Assembly (NCBI GenBank): GCA_003971905.1
Contig: RSEE01000061.1
Span: 186,001 to 250,000, forward strand
From: Moniliella sp. 'wahieum'
Lineage: Eukaryota > Basidiomycota > Moniliellomycetes > Moniliellales > Moniliellaceae
DNA: 64,000 nt
Direction: 5' to 3'
Below the pieces are notes generated by a model. The model was not told the origin of the DNA and made no database searches. It was given only the letters and a program-made list of their open reading frames with translations. Below, piece after piece: positions 45,340 through 55,226 of the stretch (the stretch's first letter is position 1; each line of letters begins with the position of its first letter). The position numbers and the translations under genes are program-made.

Positions 45340-46215
45340 AGTCCTGCATCGAGCTTCTCTCCTCCGCCCAACTCCGCCCGATGGGTGCAAGCGCATCGAG
45401 CTCAGCGGGCTCCAGCTCCACGTTGGCTCCCACTCTGCCCGGGCCACAGCATGCCCGGCCCTAAGGATCTGTTCTGTGTATCCCACGGCGTGGTCACTGT
45501 CACAATGCCACTGTCTCCGGGACGAGATAAAAAGTTGCAGATTCGGCTGCCAGATCAGCCGCCGGGGGCAGGACTCTAACCTTTCTTAACTGTGGTTTGC
45601 GAGATTGCTACCCTGGGCCGGGGGAAAGACGAAAACGGACCAAAGGCGATCGCCAACTTAATAACTTTTTGGCAGTCGCGAACGAGGGAGCCTTTTTGCC
45701 CCTATTGTCCTACGACGCTTATACTCCCGTTCGGTCATTTAGTAGCATCCACGTTTCCATAATCGAAACTGACGGCTTTATATTGGTCACCGCCGTTAAT
45801 GCTGTTTCCCTTGCTCTCCTCCATGCAGGTATAGTGATGCTTGTCAGAGAACCCTTGGTCGCCACTGCTACAGTAGGTCTCCACTATATGCAGGCGCGCA
45901 CATATATCATCCCCAGTTACACGAAGGCCAGTGCTACTTTCGGTGGTAGAAGACGGAAACGTATCCACCTCACTGCGGGAGGTGCGCTTATACTATAGAC
46001 TTGAACCAATAAGCTGACGGACGGCATGGCCTTGCCTCTGATCACCGTTGGTGTGCTCGTCCGCCAGGGGCGGATTGCGCCGATAGAGCTCGAGGCGCGG
46101 ATGCACGTCGATCGCCTTGCATCTCCTCTGTACCTGACTAGTGACTCCTCAGGTTGTAGATGCCTTGAGGCACGGGATGGACACAATCATTTTAAGTCTC
46201 ACACCTCACGTTTGA
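45340..46215 (+). CDS. Exosome subunit, RNase PH domain, RRP41-like
   Basis: Probable core-ring subunit of the RNA exosome. Fragments in order match Rrp41: CIELLSSAQLRP then DGCKRIELSGLQLHVG (family: ..RPDGR...ELR....LG), ERRKRTKGDRQLNNFLAVAN, SIHVSIIETDGFILVTAVNA, VSLALLHAGI and PLVATATVGLHY. Next come LPLITVGVLVRQGRIAPIELEARMHVDRL and VVDALRHGMDTIILSL, with a stop at 46213-46215. Several frame changes, and probably introns, interrupt it, so exons are not defined. The stretch is noticeably less GC-rich than its left neighbours. Other RNase PH subunits (RRP46, MTR3) are alternatives. Confidence 0.55.
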
Positions 46216-47073
46216 TGATGTTCTAGCGGGCGTTACGGCTCCTTGCGCATTGGCAACCTCAGTCTCACCATAGACCCGTTGTTCCAAGAAAACACAGTCA
46301 TACCGCAAATTATATCCTTCTGTACATTATATCCGCGAGTTCAGTTCCTGTGTCTCCCGTGTAGAGTGGTATACACCGTGACGAACGCGTCCCAACCATA
46401 AGCGCTCCGACTGACTGAAAGAGCTATAGGAACTGTTTTCCGAGTAAGGAAAGGAAAGATGTATGTAGTAGAGAGCCGATTTCGTTCGTGGAGAGAAGAC
46501 AGAGGGCAGGAAAGCGAACACGGGAGCACAATGAAAAGACGGCACAGGCGCCATTATATGACAAGACAATATTGTCACTGTTACAGAGGGTCTGTTTATA
46601 TAGCAAAACGTTCATCTGTCCACGTTACCGCTAGAGCAACTGGGGATTCTTCAACCGTCAAGTATTGGAGAATGTGTGGGATCGAAGTCAAACGGACATA
46701 TGTTGAAGGGTCTCGGAGGGGTTTTCTATTGCGGAGTCGACAACACTTGCTCAATGGCAATAGCGCCACCAATGGTAGTTCGACAGAGGGGCAAACACCC
46801 TGCCAAGCATTCCTTTGACGGAGGAAATGAGGGGGGAGAATCCCAAATCGCCTGGAGATAGCCGAGTGGGTTGAAATCCACGAACGTGTTCTATGATCAT
46901 AACGTGACAGAAGTTGGAGATGGAAAAAGGAAGGAAAAGGATTGTATACGTCTCAAGTGGAGAAGGGAATAGTGTGAGGACCTACTCTTATTGTAGAAGA
47001 GGAGGGTGTGCAAGTTGAGTCACATGTGGTAGAAACAGGGTTTGGAACCAAACGGTGAAAACAGGGAGCCTGA
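46216..47073. other. Intergenic region, about 0.85 kb, AT-richer
   Basis: 3' flanks of two convergent genes. No gene recognised. An A-box-like word (TAGCCGAGTGG, near 46859-46870) has no matching B box downstream. Confidence 0.4.
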
Positions 47074-48038
47074 TCAAGACTTGCGACCCCAAATACTGAG
47101 TTGGATGCTTGCATCGGCAAGCGCTTGGAGCTTCTGACTTGTGTTGCCGGACATGGAGATGGTAACGGCAAAGTGACCTTTCTTCTGGATGTCACATACG
47201 GATGGAGCAAAATCCTCATCTCCGCTTATGATGAAGAATATAGAACCCCCTTGGGCCACCTTGAGCACTTCAGTAATAGCCGCGGCAGCCTCCTTATCAG
47301 CTGCATTTTTAGGGCGAGGGGCAGCTTGGCAAGGGAGTTGAGGGAAACGTCGAACGGCATTGATGCAGAGTCCTTCGACATCAAACATGTTATCGAAAGA
47401 TACAATCCCTGCTAAACCTCCGTTCTGGATGAAGTAACAAAGAATTTGGGGAAAGGCGGGACATGCTGTAATGCTAGACTTCAGCTTCATAAATGACACT
47501 GTTCCCTTAGTTAGCGCAGACCGTGAGATGTTCTGTGGCGGAAAAGGGAGATGTCAGAGTTTGCCGATCATGTACACACACTTACATGATCCATACCTCG
47601 CAATCCCAAAAAGAATACACTCCAGTCAGGTGAGCTGCCCGTCCAGTTGCTTTGAAACTGCATGGCGCTTACGTTTGGCAAGGTCGGGATTACTGATTAC
47701 AAAAAACGACGGCCATCAATTGAGCCCATCATTGGACGGATCAGAGGGATCTGGACGGAGGTGGCCTTGGCGATATTGTGGGGTGGGGCAGACGCCTTTT
47801 TGCGCGCGGCAGACAGAAGCGGTAGAGAAGGGCTTGCAGTACCCACAATGCTACCACTGTGGGACATGAAGCTCATCATTGGTGTTTTCATCGTGGGACT
47901 TCGAAAAACAGTAGGAGGTCGTATTCGTCGTCGTGCTGAAGCTGGAAGGAAATGGGGGAGGGTTGACGAGACTGGTGAGTTTTCAGGATGTGTGAATGAT
48001 GGAGGGCTGATGGGGTGAGGCAAAAGAGAAAAAGGCAT
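47074..48038 (-). CDS. NYN-domain (PIN-like) nuclease-type protein
   Basis: Three exons: 47701-48038, 47597-47657 and 47074-47532. Introns are 47658-47700 (GTAATC...GCAG) and 47533-47596 (GTATGG...CACAG). Lengths sum to 858 nt, a 285-residue intact protein. The N-terminal 110 residues are Ser/Pro-rich. The NYN domain follows with its acidic motifs in order: VYSFWDCENI (first Asp), PKNAADKEAAAAI (second) and FIISGDEDFAPSV (third). These form a metal-binding site in NYN ribonuclease domains (MARF1-like and related). It ends LSIWGRKS. RNA degradation or silencing is possible but not shown. It converges with the RRP41-like gene. Confidence 0.8.
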
Positions 48039-48693
48039 GTTTACTGGAGGATCTGCTTTCTGATGTTTCGCGTATACGTGTGTTTCTGCTGATTTTTGTG
48101 AAGGGGCAACTGTGACTTTGAGGGCGCCACGTCATGATATAGAGTAGGGGTTGTCGGCTGCTCTCGGTGGCTCTGTCGTGCACGCTATGTCTACAGCCGA
48201 GGGCATATTCAAGGAGGGGAGCTTGCCCTATCTCCAGACGGAGCAGAAGTACTGTCGGCTGTACCCGAGCATGTTCTCTTCTACATGTGTTGCGTGTTCG
48301 CTCAACCCAACATGTATAAACGACCTGGCCTGGCCACTGCTGGGACTGGGTCTGCGCTCAGCCTGAGCACCCTCGGCTATTCCTATCAATCAGTCCGCAC
48401 AAGTGGAGGTCTCAGCGGAATAAGGGCAGAATAAGGGCGGAATAAGGGCTTGGCATGCATCGCAGACACCTTTTGCAATGTTCTCGTCAGCCGAGCTAGT
48501 CCAGTCGGCCTCGTCCCACGGGGGTGCTTCCAAGTGTCTAGGGTTGGCTCGACACACTGCCCCTGCGCTTAGCGGGGCCGCAATGCGGACAACAGTGATC
48601 TTGTGCCCAGGCTGCGACCCGCGATGAACTTTTTTTTTCCTCGCAGCCGGCGTTTTCCATCCCTACCACCACCTCTGTCCCAACAGTTACATT
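48039..48693. other. Divergent region between the NYN gene and eIF5A
   Basis: Holds both promoters. A short tandem repeat GGCGGAATAAG-like occurs three times at about 48415-48450. CTAGGGTT at 48538-48545 lies about 150 bp before the eIF5A ATG. Confidence 0.55.
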
Positions 48694-49348
48694 ATGGTTC
48701 GTACTCGTCCCGCATCCCCATCCCTACCAACCCCCGTTGCGCTGGAACACGCATTTCCCGCCTCCCCACGGTTCCTGGGAGTGCTGCCCTGCTTGCCGGA
48801 TGGGATGAAGACGCAGCCCCAGCTTAGCAGAAAATAGGTGAACTGACCTTTCTCCTTCCCCTTCCTCAGTCTGACGACGAGAAGCACAACGTCGAGTTCG
48901 AGTCGGCCAACGCCGGCGCCTCGCTCACCTTCCCCATGCAGTGCTCGGCGCTGCGCAAGAACGGACACGTGGTGATCAAGGGCCGTCCCTGCAAGATTGT
49001 CGACATGTCGACCTCCAAGACGGCAAGCACGGTCACGCCAAGGTGCACCTTGTCGCTGTTGACATTTTCACCGGCAAGAAGCTCGAGGACATCTCGCCCT
49101 CTACCCACAACATGGAGGTGCCCAACGTGACCCGTACCGAGTACCAGCTCGTCAACATTGACGATGGCTTCCTCAACCTGCTCACCTCGGACGGTGACTC
49201 GAAGGATGACGTCCGTGTGCCCGAGGGTGAGCTCGGTGAGCAGATGCAGGCTGACTTTGACGATGGCAAGGACCTGATGGTCACCATCGTCTCGGCCATG
49301 GGCGAGGAGACCGCTCTTGCGTTCAAGGAGGCCCCCCAAGGCAAGTAA
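48694..49348 (+). CDS. Translation factor eIF5A
   Basis: Hypusine-modified elongation/termination factor. Exon 1 is only the ATG (48694-48696); a 173-bp intron (48697-48869, GTTCGT...CTCAG) joins to [19 protein letters not shown]. Then come [31 protein letters not shown], and, in the next frame, [20 protein letters not shown] with the hypusine Lys, and [20 protein letters not shown]. The end is KEAPQGK at 49348. One base is missing at about 49022 (GGG to GG) inside the hypusine loop. Since this loop is invariant and essential, this is almost certainly a sequence error. Confidence 0.95.
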
Positions 49349-49681
49349 ATGGCTCGCATGCGACCCCCTTTTCCCTTCGTTCGCTGCCATTGTTTTGTCC
49401 TTAGCGGTCCACAGCGCTTGAGCGGCGCACTCTTTCCTTGTATCTAGTGTCTACTGCCGTAGTCACTAGGGTCATGTCCCCTCCCACCTTCCAACTCATC
49501 CTCCTCTCTTTGCGCACTTCGCGTATCGAAAACATGTCTCTTGCGACATTTCCACACCATAGTTACCATAGCTGCTACTCCTACAATTGCATTGAACTGT
49601 TGTGCCCGGTCCCAGACCTGCACCTAAGCAGGCGTTTTGCCACAGAAGGGCTGGGAGGAACATGGATTGCATCGCAGCGTT
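49349..49681. other. Spacer, 3' flanks of eIF5A and the next gene
   Basis: 333 bp between convergent genes. Nothing recognised. Confidence 0.4.
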
Positions 49682-50760
49682 TCAGCTATTGCGAGGTAGG
49701 GCCGTGTCCACCATCACGTCGGAGGGGCCAGTGTCGCTCGCAGCAGCGTCCTTGCTATCCGCCTGGGCTACGCCCAAAGTCGCGGCCAAATGATTGTACC
49801 TCTCCTTGATCGCCGCCAACTTTTCTTGAACACTCCGCTGCTCCGACTCGGTAGGGGGGATGGTGGCTTGGAGGTAATCGGACACCCAAATTCCAAGGAG
49901 GGAAAAACTGGGCAGGTGGTTCGTCAGTCCATTACTCGGCCTTGTGTGGGGAGAGATAGAGGGAGGGGGGGGGGACGTACGAGTCAAGGCGCCAGCAATA
50001 ACAAGCCGTTCTTCGGCCTTCAAAGCCATCCAGGATTCGCGGATCGAGCGTTCCTCGTTGCCCTTGCCAAACAGTTTGCGCCAGACCAGGACAAAAGGCC
50101 GGAAGGGGAAAAGGAGGACGCGCTTGAGGGGGACCATGACCCGGTCCACTTTCTTCTTCCGTTCCTCAATCACCAGTGCTTCTTGCTGTTCCCGCTCCTT
50201 ACGCAACCGGGCGCGGATAGCAGAAGTAGGTATGCCGGCGGGACGGCGGACGCGCTGAACAGTGTCCGGAGATGGACTGAGTTCCCCAATTGGAGCCCCT
50301 TGGGCCGACTCGTATTCAACCCCGCCAGCTCCTTGGGAGGCTTTTGGATACGCGAGGGAATGGGCGGTGGTTTGCGTAGGATGTTAATTTCCTTCTTGTC
50401 CTGGTCCAGGCGGTACTTGACCTCTGCGTCATCCACCACGGCTGGCTGGTCGTGGCTTTGGTCTTGGCCCTGCGACGCCTTGGGGACCCGGGTAGACGAG
50501 GATGAGGCAGTCGCATCCCCTTCAGTGGATCGCTGGGGGTCCCCGGAGGGGGGCTGTCTGTCCGCGGGGGCGATCGCGGCGTCTGCTTTGAGGGGCCGTT
50601 GACAGGGCGCTTGGGTGGCTTGGGAACTTTTGGGGGAGGCGCGCGTACCACGGCGGAGTGGTGCATGCCTTGGCGGAGGAAGACGGGCGTGGGGGCGAGG
50701 GGCACCCCCACACGCGCAGTCCACTCCGCGTAATGGAGCGCGAAGGACAGATACAGACAT
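49682..50760 (-). CDS. Unassigned basic protein with late hydrophobic segment
   Basis: I do not recognise this gene. Minus-strand frames give a Pro/Ser/Arg-rich N-terminus, then KYRLDQDKKEINILRKPPPIPSRIQKPPKE and NTSRPKGLQLGNSVHLRTLF (shown in pieces). A Lys/Arg-rich segment (RKEREQQEALVIEERKKKV) and an aromatic/hydrophobic one (LKRVLLFPFRPFVLVWRKLF) follow. After an intron near 49915-49990 (GTACGT...CCCAG), GIWVSDYLQATIPPTESEQR precedes a helical end (VQEKLAAIKERYNHLAATLG). ATG 50760 is a candidate start. A mitochondrial or ER membrane protein is one possibility, not shown. Confidence 0.4.
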
Positions 50761-50954
50761 CGCCGTCGCTGCTGAGCGCTGTTGGAGGCAGTGCCGAGCA
50801 CGAAGAAGGATCTGGGGGAGGCGCCTGGCTGACAGAGGCCATCCAGCCATCCAGTCATCCATCAGCCAAGCTCATGCATCATACATCCTACCTGGTCTGG
50901 TCTTCAAGAGGACAGCTGGGATCAATGTACCTGGACAGGGAATGAAATGTATCC

Positions 50955-51048
50955 CTCTCCTTAGCTCAGTTGGAAGAGCGTCAGATTGTAATTGGTCGTA
51001 TGGAGTCCTCCGCTCTGAATGTCCTGGGTTCGACTCCCAGAGGGGAGA
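50955..51048 (+). tRNA. tRNA-Tyr (anticodon GTA) with an intron
   Basis: Acceptor CTCTCCT pairs with AGGGGAG (51041-51047), discriminator A. D arm GCTC-AGTTGGAA-GAGC. Anticodon stem TCAGA/TCTGA; loop TT-GTA-A, with an intron of about 22 nt after position 37 (as in nearly all eukaryotic tRNA-Tyr). T arm CTGGG-TTCGACT-CCCAG. The first base is C, usual for tRNA-Tyr. Eight T follow directly, as Pol III terminator. Confidence 0.92.
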
Positions 51049-51056
51049 TTTTTTTT
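51049..51056 (+). terminator. Pol III terminator of tRNA-Tyr
   Basis: Eight consecutive T immediately after the tRNA discriminator base. Confidence 0.85.
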
Positions 51057-51398
51057 GGCAAGTTACCGTTCTTGGTTCTGAATCCAGACCACTGCACCTC
51101 CGGCCGATGGCAAACCCATCGGAGCTCTGGCCTCATGTCCAGCCGATTCACAGTAGCTTGTGGAGCAAATTGGGCACCCCAACCCTTCATGCCCCAAAAG
51201 GGTTGCTTGTCATCCCCGGATGTTTCTAATTGAGAGTCGCCATCGACCGTTCTCTCCACAGGCATCCTAACTTCCTCACCTGAACAGACAAGCTGCGTGG
51301 CAACTACATGGCATAACCATTTTCTCCATGGGCACACTGTGTATATATGGATTCAGAGTGCACAGGGTAATGGATGCACACAAGAGGGTAGGGGCAAA
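51057..51398. other. Spacer between tRNA-Tyr and the GH43 gene
   Basis: 342 bp with no recognised gene; holds the 3' flank of the GH43 gene. Confidence 0.4.
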
Positions 51399-52537
51399 TC
51401 AAGTGAACGCATCGAACGCCTTCTTGAGGAAGCCTTTGGCATGCGGGTGCTTGGGCCTGGGATGGCCATTTGCGGCAGCAACCCGGTCAGCCTCCTCGTC
51501 GGTCACTCCGTCCTGGGCCTCAAACCCTAGGCGCATGCGGTGGTGGTACACAGGGTGGGTCGGGAAGACCGGGTGGCCATCCGAGTCGAAATCGATCCGC
51601 TGAACCGACATGCAGCGGCCACCCTTGCAGTCCAAGGTCTTGTGCGAGTGAAAGACAAGGAAATAATTACCATCGTTGGCCCGGAGCGCGCACTGTCCAC
51701 CAGGCCCAACGATGCCACGGCCAAAGTCGGTCTCGAGGAAAGGGTGGCGCGACTGGGTAAACGGCCCATAAACGTTCTTGGACGTGGCGTATCCAATCTT
51801 GTAGTCGTTCTCTGTAAATGTGCCCGAGGAGAAGAAGCACACGTACGTTCTCGTCGGTTCGTGGTAAATCATGTGCGGCGCCTCGATCAGCCCCGTGGTC
51901 CAGGCCTCTTGTGCCTCCAAGAGACCACGCCGTTCGGCGACAAAGGTGATCCCATCTTCCGACAATTCTTGGATCCAGATCTGAGGGCCAGGCCCACGCA
52001 TGTGCGAGTAGTCGTTCTTATAGAGAAGGAATCGCTTGCCCGACTGAGGGTCATAAAAGCAGCAGGGATCAATCGTGCCACCAGTCTGACCCTGTCATGA
52101 TACGCGTCAGGAAGGGCGTTCGAAAGTCAACGCGAGGAAGTGGGACGTACGTAGCTGGCGATGGGGCCGTTGGAGACAAAGTAGAACGGACCGAGGGGAG
52201 AATTGCTAGAGTAGGCCACCCCAATCGCCATTTTGTCGGTTGAGTTGTCATGGCACGCAAGGTACATGAGGTAGCCAGGACGCCCACCGGGGGCCTCCAC
52301 AACATCCGGCGCCCAGAAGAAACCAGGCTTGCCGGTCCAATAAGGCCAAGGAGGCCCCGGAAGCGCATCGTTGGGCTGAACATGCCAGGACATCATGTCG
52401 GGCGATTCACTGACCTGGATGTTCTTGCCCGCACCATTGGTTGCGTAGCTGTAGTACTTGTTGGTCTTGCGGTCGTAGAAGACACCTGGGTCAGGCCAGT
52501 CGATGTCGATAACTGGGTTCTCGTAAGTCAGAGTCAT
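51399..52537 (-). CDS. Glycoside hydrolase family 43 protein
   Basis: Five-bladed beta-propeller enzyme of the arabinanase/xylosidase type. Exon 1 (52151-52537, 129 codons) and exon 2 (51399-52091) flank a 59-bp intron (52092-52150, GTACGT...ACAG), giving an intact 359-residue protein. The three catalytic positions of the family are visible: Asp in DIDWPDPGVFYD near residue 15, Asp in GGTIDPCCFYD after the intron, and Glu in GLIEAPHMIYH. No signal peptide follows the Met (MTLTYENPVI), so it may be cytoplasmic or use another export route. The C-terminus is Lys/His-rich. Substrate cannot be told from sequence. It is one of the few error-free multi-exon genes here. Confidence 0.92.
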
Positions 52538-53295
52538 CCTACACGGATGGCAGCGATGGTATCAGGAAACGGGGTGATGGTGGGTAGAAAGGAGGCTGGG
52601 ACTCTGGTTGAGTCACGCGCGACTGTGGTCGCCGAGTCGACGTTTTGGAGCGAGCTAGCTTGGTGGCACACAGGGCAAGACGGGAGGCCGATATCTATCT
52701 GATTGGATCGCTGTGGGCGAGTGCCGGCAAGGTGCGCTGCGCACAGACGCATCAGCGGCTGAGCGATGATCGATGATCCGCCACAAGCTGCAACAGCGGC
52801 TGTGCAGGGCGTTGAAATTGCAAGTGACGCATGCCACCGCCCAGGGGATACCATCCCCTCGGCACCTACACGCGCAGTTTTGCACCAGGAAACCAAGAGG
52901 GTGGGTGCTGCTCTTGTTCGTTTCACATCGTGGGGCCGGCGTGGCTCGGACCTGCTCGGGCGCAGTTTGCTGCCCAAACAGCAGCCCTGTTGGGCCCAGC
53001 CTGGCGTCGATGACAAATGTACAGGGGGCAATGGGCACAGCGGCAGTGTGCCATCGCCGGCGGACCCTTTTTCAGCAGGAGTCAGCACATCACCCATCAG
53101 CGTCAGCCCTCGGCACTGCGCGCTGAGCCGCTGTGCCTGCGCTGCTCCAGGCTACCCGCCTGTTGGGCCCCGGCTTTATCCGGCAAAGCACTCCGCCCAA
53201 CCCTAATGCCTCTGTGTTCAGTAGCCCCGGCGGGAGGAGGCGTGCTTTGTCCTCGCTGCCAGTGACCACCACCACCATCCCTTGGGCACTTCCTC
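52538..53295. other. Divergent region between GH43 and ISA1
   Basis: 758 bp. AACCCTAA at 53199-53206 lies about 90 bp before the ISA1 ATG. ATGATCGATGATCC near 52764-52777 is one of the dispersed palindromic words. No gene recognised. Confidence 0.4.
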
Positions 53296-54090
53296 ATGCC
53301 GTTTTCCTTGACGCCCGTAACACCGCCTCTGCGCACCATTCTCTCGCGCCCGCGGATTATTGCCAGGTACGGCGTATGCCCTACCTGTCGCGCCCTGTCC
53401 ACCGGCACCGCCCTGGCCTCGGGTCGGCCAGCATCGTCCTCGCCACCCGGCAATGCCGGCGCTCACCACGGCTCTGAGCGCAAGCTCATGTCCCAAGCTT
53501 ACCCTAAGCCCACGCTTCCTCCCCTCGCTTCGATGCTGTCCCATACCGCGCCACCCAAGGGCGAGATGCCCCCCGGTCTTGGTGGACCCTCCAAGGGCCT
53601 CACTCCACCTTTGCCCCCCAGTCCTTTTATGCCGCGCACTCCTTCCGCTCCAACCAGGGAGCCTGGCGCACCTACCCTCTCTTCTTCTCCTGCATCCGAT
53701 ACGGAGCGGCCACATCGGCTCCGGCAACTGGCCGCAAGTTCCGGGCCCGCAAGGCAGCCTTAACGTTGACCCCAACAGCGGTGGTGCATCTACGGGCGCT
53801 GGCAGCGCCTACGGTCGCTGCGCCACAGGGGCGACTGATCCGCATTGGCGTCCGCAACAAGGGTTGTGCAGGCTTGTCGTATCACCTTGAGTATGTCTCG
53901 CCGGACGAGGTGGGCAAGTTTGACGAAGTGGTCCAACAAGACAACGTCAAGGTGTTGATTGACTCGAAGGCGCTCTTCTCAATCATTGGCTCCGTCATGG
54001 ACTGGAAAGAGGACAAGCTTAATGCTAAGTTTGTCTTTGACAATCCCAACATCAAGGAGGCGTGGCTGCGGCGAGTCCTTCTTGACCTGA
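53296..54090 (+). CDS. ISA1: Mitochondrial iron-sulfur assembly protein ISA1 (A-type carrier)
   Basis: A-type Fe-S carrier for mitochondrial [4Fe-4S] maturation. ATG 53296 opens an Arg/Ser-rich targeting-type leader (LRTILSRPRIIARYGV), followed by a Pro-rich linker. After a frame change near 53755, the HesB/IscA domain reads LTPTAVVHLRAL, IRIGVRNKGCAGLSYHLEYV (first Cys), VLIDSKALFSIIGSVMDW and KFVFDNPNIKEA. The C-terminal Cys-Gly-Cys pair appears after one missing base at about 54064: CGCGESFLT then TGA at 54088-54090. All three ligand cysteines are therefore encoded, with the last two out of frame as given. Confidence 0.88.
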
Positions 54091-54503
54091 GCGGGTTGCC
54101 GGCTGGGCCCTAAGGCCCGATTGATTGTTGCATACGCCCACCCTCTGTTGGCCTCCTCCCGCACTGTGCTACATGGACGTGCATTCACTTGTCTTCTGCT
54201 CGCTTTTCCACAACCCTGTACCTCCGCACTGACTAGATTTTCGTTGCCATCACTCTGTTGCCGGTGGGTGGCCTTGGTTGATAGTCGCTAGGACGTTAGC
54301 ATGTGGACATGAGAATTGTTGTGGCGGCCTGTGCTGGTTCCGAATGGGATCAGGTGTGGCAGTTGGGCCGATGGCAATGGCGGAATGGTTAATTCCGCTT
54401 GCCTCGCAGCCATCATACACCACCCATTACTAGTGATGGGTGATGCCTCTCCGGTTCGACTGTCCAAGTAATGCGTTGGGCATCGCTAAACGACTTGCGA
54501 CCA
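54091..54503. other. Spacer between ISA1 and MED19
   Basis: 413 bp. Contains a strong hairpin and tRNA-like boxes (54370-54455). Confidence 0.4.
54370..54455 (+). ncRNA. tRNA-like element, possibly a degenerate tRNA gene
   Basis: An A-box match TGGCGGAATGG and a B-box-like GGTTCGACTG lie about 65 bp apart. GGCAATGGCGGAAT...ATTCCGCTTGCC forms a long perfect hairpin, and CACCCAT/ATGGGTG a second. I could not build a cloverleaf: the acceptor and T stems do not pair and no anticodon stem is clear. It may be a damaged tRNA or a structure mimicking one. Confidence 0.3.
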
Positions 54504-55226
54504 ATGGCTACCCAAGCCCCAGACGCAGCGGCACCTGTGCCCACCGAAGGCGGCGCTCTTGTTGCCCCACCACCACCTCCGCCCGGTCCCGTGCCAGCAG
54601 AGCTGCCCTTGGCCTATCTTGCTCCCCGTGGCGCCCTTCCGCCGCCACGTAAGGTGAATGGAGCTTTGGATTTGCTGGGTGTCTTTGGCCTGGTCCCGCT
54701 GTACAAGGAGCATGTGAGACCCTATCTTCGTCTCCGCCCACCTCCCGCGGGGGTGACGCCGCCGCCAGAGGAGGACAAGGGGATGACCGAGCTCGCTTCC
54801 CCCCACCTGGGCGCATTTTGTTCCGGATCTCCCGGGCCGAGCTGGGCCAAGCAAGGTTGCCGCTCGTGCTGCCCGCCGTGCGGCGACCCAAGCTCCTCAC
54901 GAAGAACCCCAGGGTCTGACTCCGGCTCAGGCCGCTCAAAAGGCCGATCCGGACGCTGGCGCTTTTCGCTCCATCCTGTTCAAGCCAGAGACGACCATTC
55001 GCCAACCTGTGCCGCTCGGACGCGACTTGTTAGATGCCTTCCGCGTTCCTGTCGGACCTGCCCCTCAGCTGGGCCCGACGCACCTCTTGCATCCAAGTCA
55101 GCGTTCATCGATCGAGACCGTTTGCTCCCGGACGAGCCGGAAGACGAGCCACGGCGTCGCCGTACCAAAAGGAGAAGAGACGACGCCATCGTCGCACCTG
55201 GAGCAACCAAACGTCCACGAACGTGA
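54504..55226 (+). CDS. MED19: Mediator subunit MED19
   Basis: Head-module subunit of Mediator, bridging activators and Pol II. ATG 54504; the N-terminus is Ala/Pro-rich. The signature segments are DLLGVFGLVPLYKEHVRPYL and, two frame changes later, SLPPTWAHFVPDLPG, the Med19 'T.xHFVxDLPG' block. Then FRSILFKPETTIRQPVPLGR and LLDAFRVPVGP follow, and a basic end DEPRRRRTKRRRDD, closing KRPRT at 55226. Frame changes lie at about 54790 and 54930. Yeast Rox3 is the orthologue. The gene follows ISA1 on the same strand. Confidence 0.78.
   Translation: MATQAPDAAAPVPTEGGALVAPPPPPPGPVPAELPLAYLAPRGALPPPRKVNGALDLLGVFGLVPLYKEHVRPYLRLRPPPAGVTPPPEEDKGMTELASPHLGAFCSGSPGPSWAKQGCRSCCPPCGDPSSSRRTPGSDSGSGRSKGRSGRWRFSLHPVQARDDHSPTCAARTRLVRCLPRSCRTCPSAGPDAPLASKSAFIDRDRLLPDEPEDEPRRRRTKRRRDDAIVAPGATKRPRT

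Noticed and set aside
46859-46870. A-box-like word suggesting a tRNA gene
   Set aside because: No B box or pairable stems follow within 100 bp.
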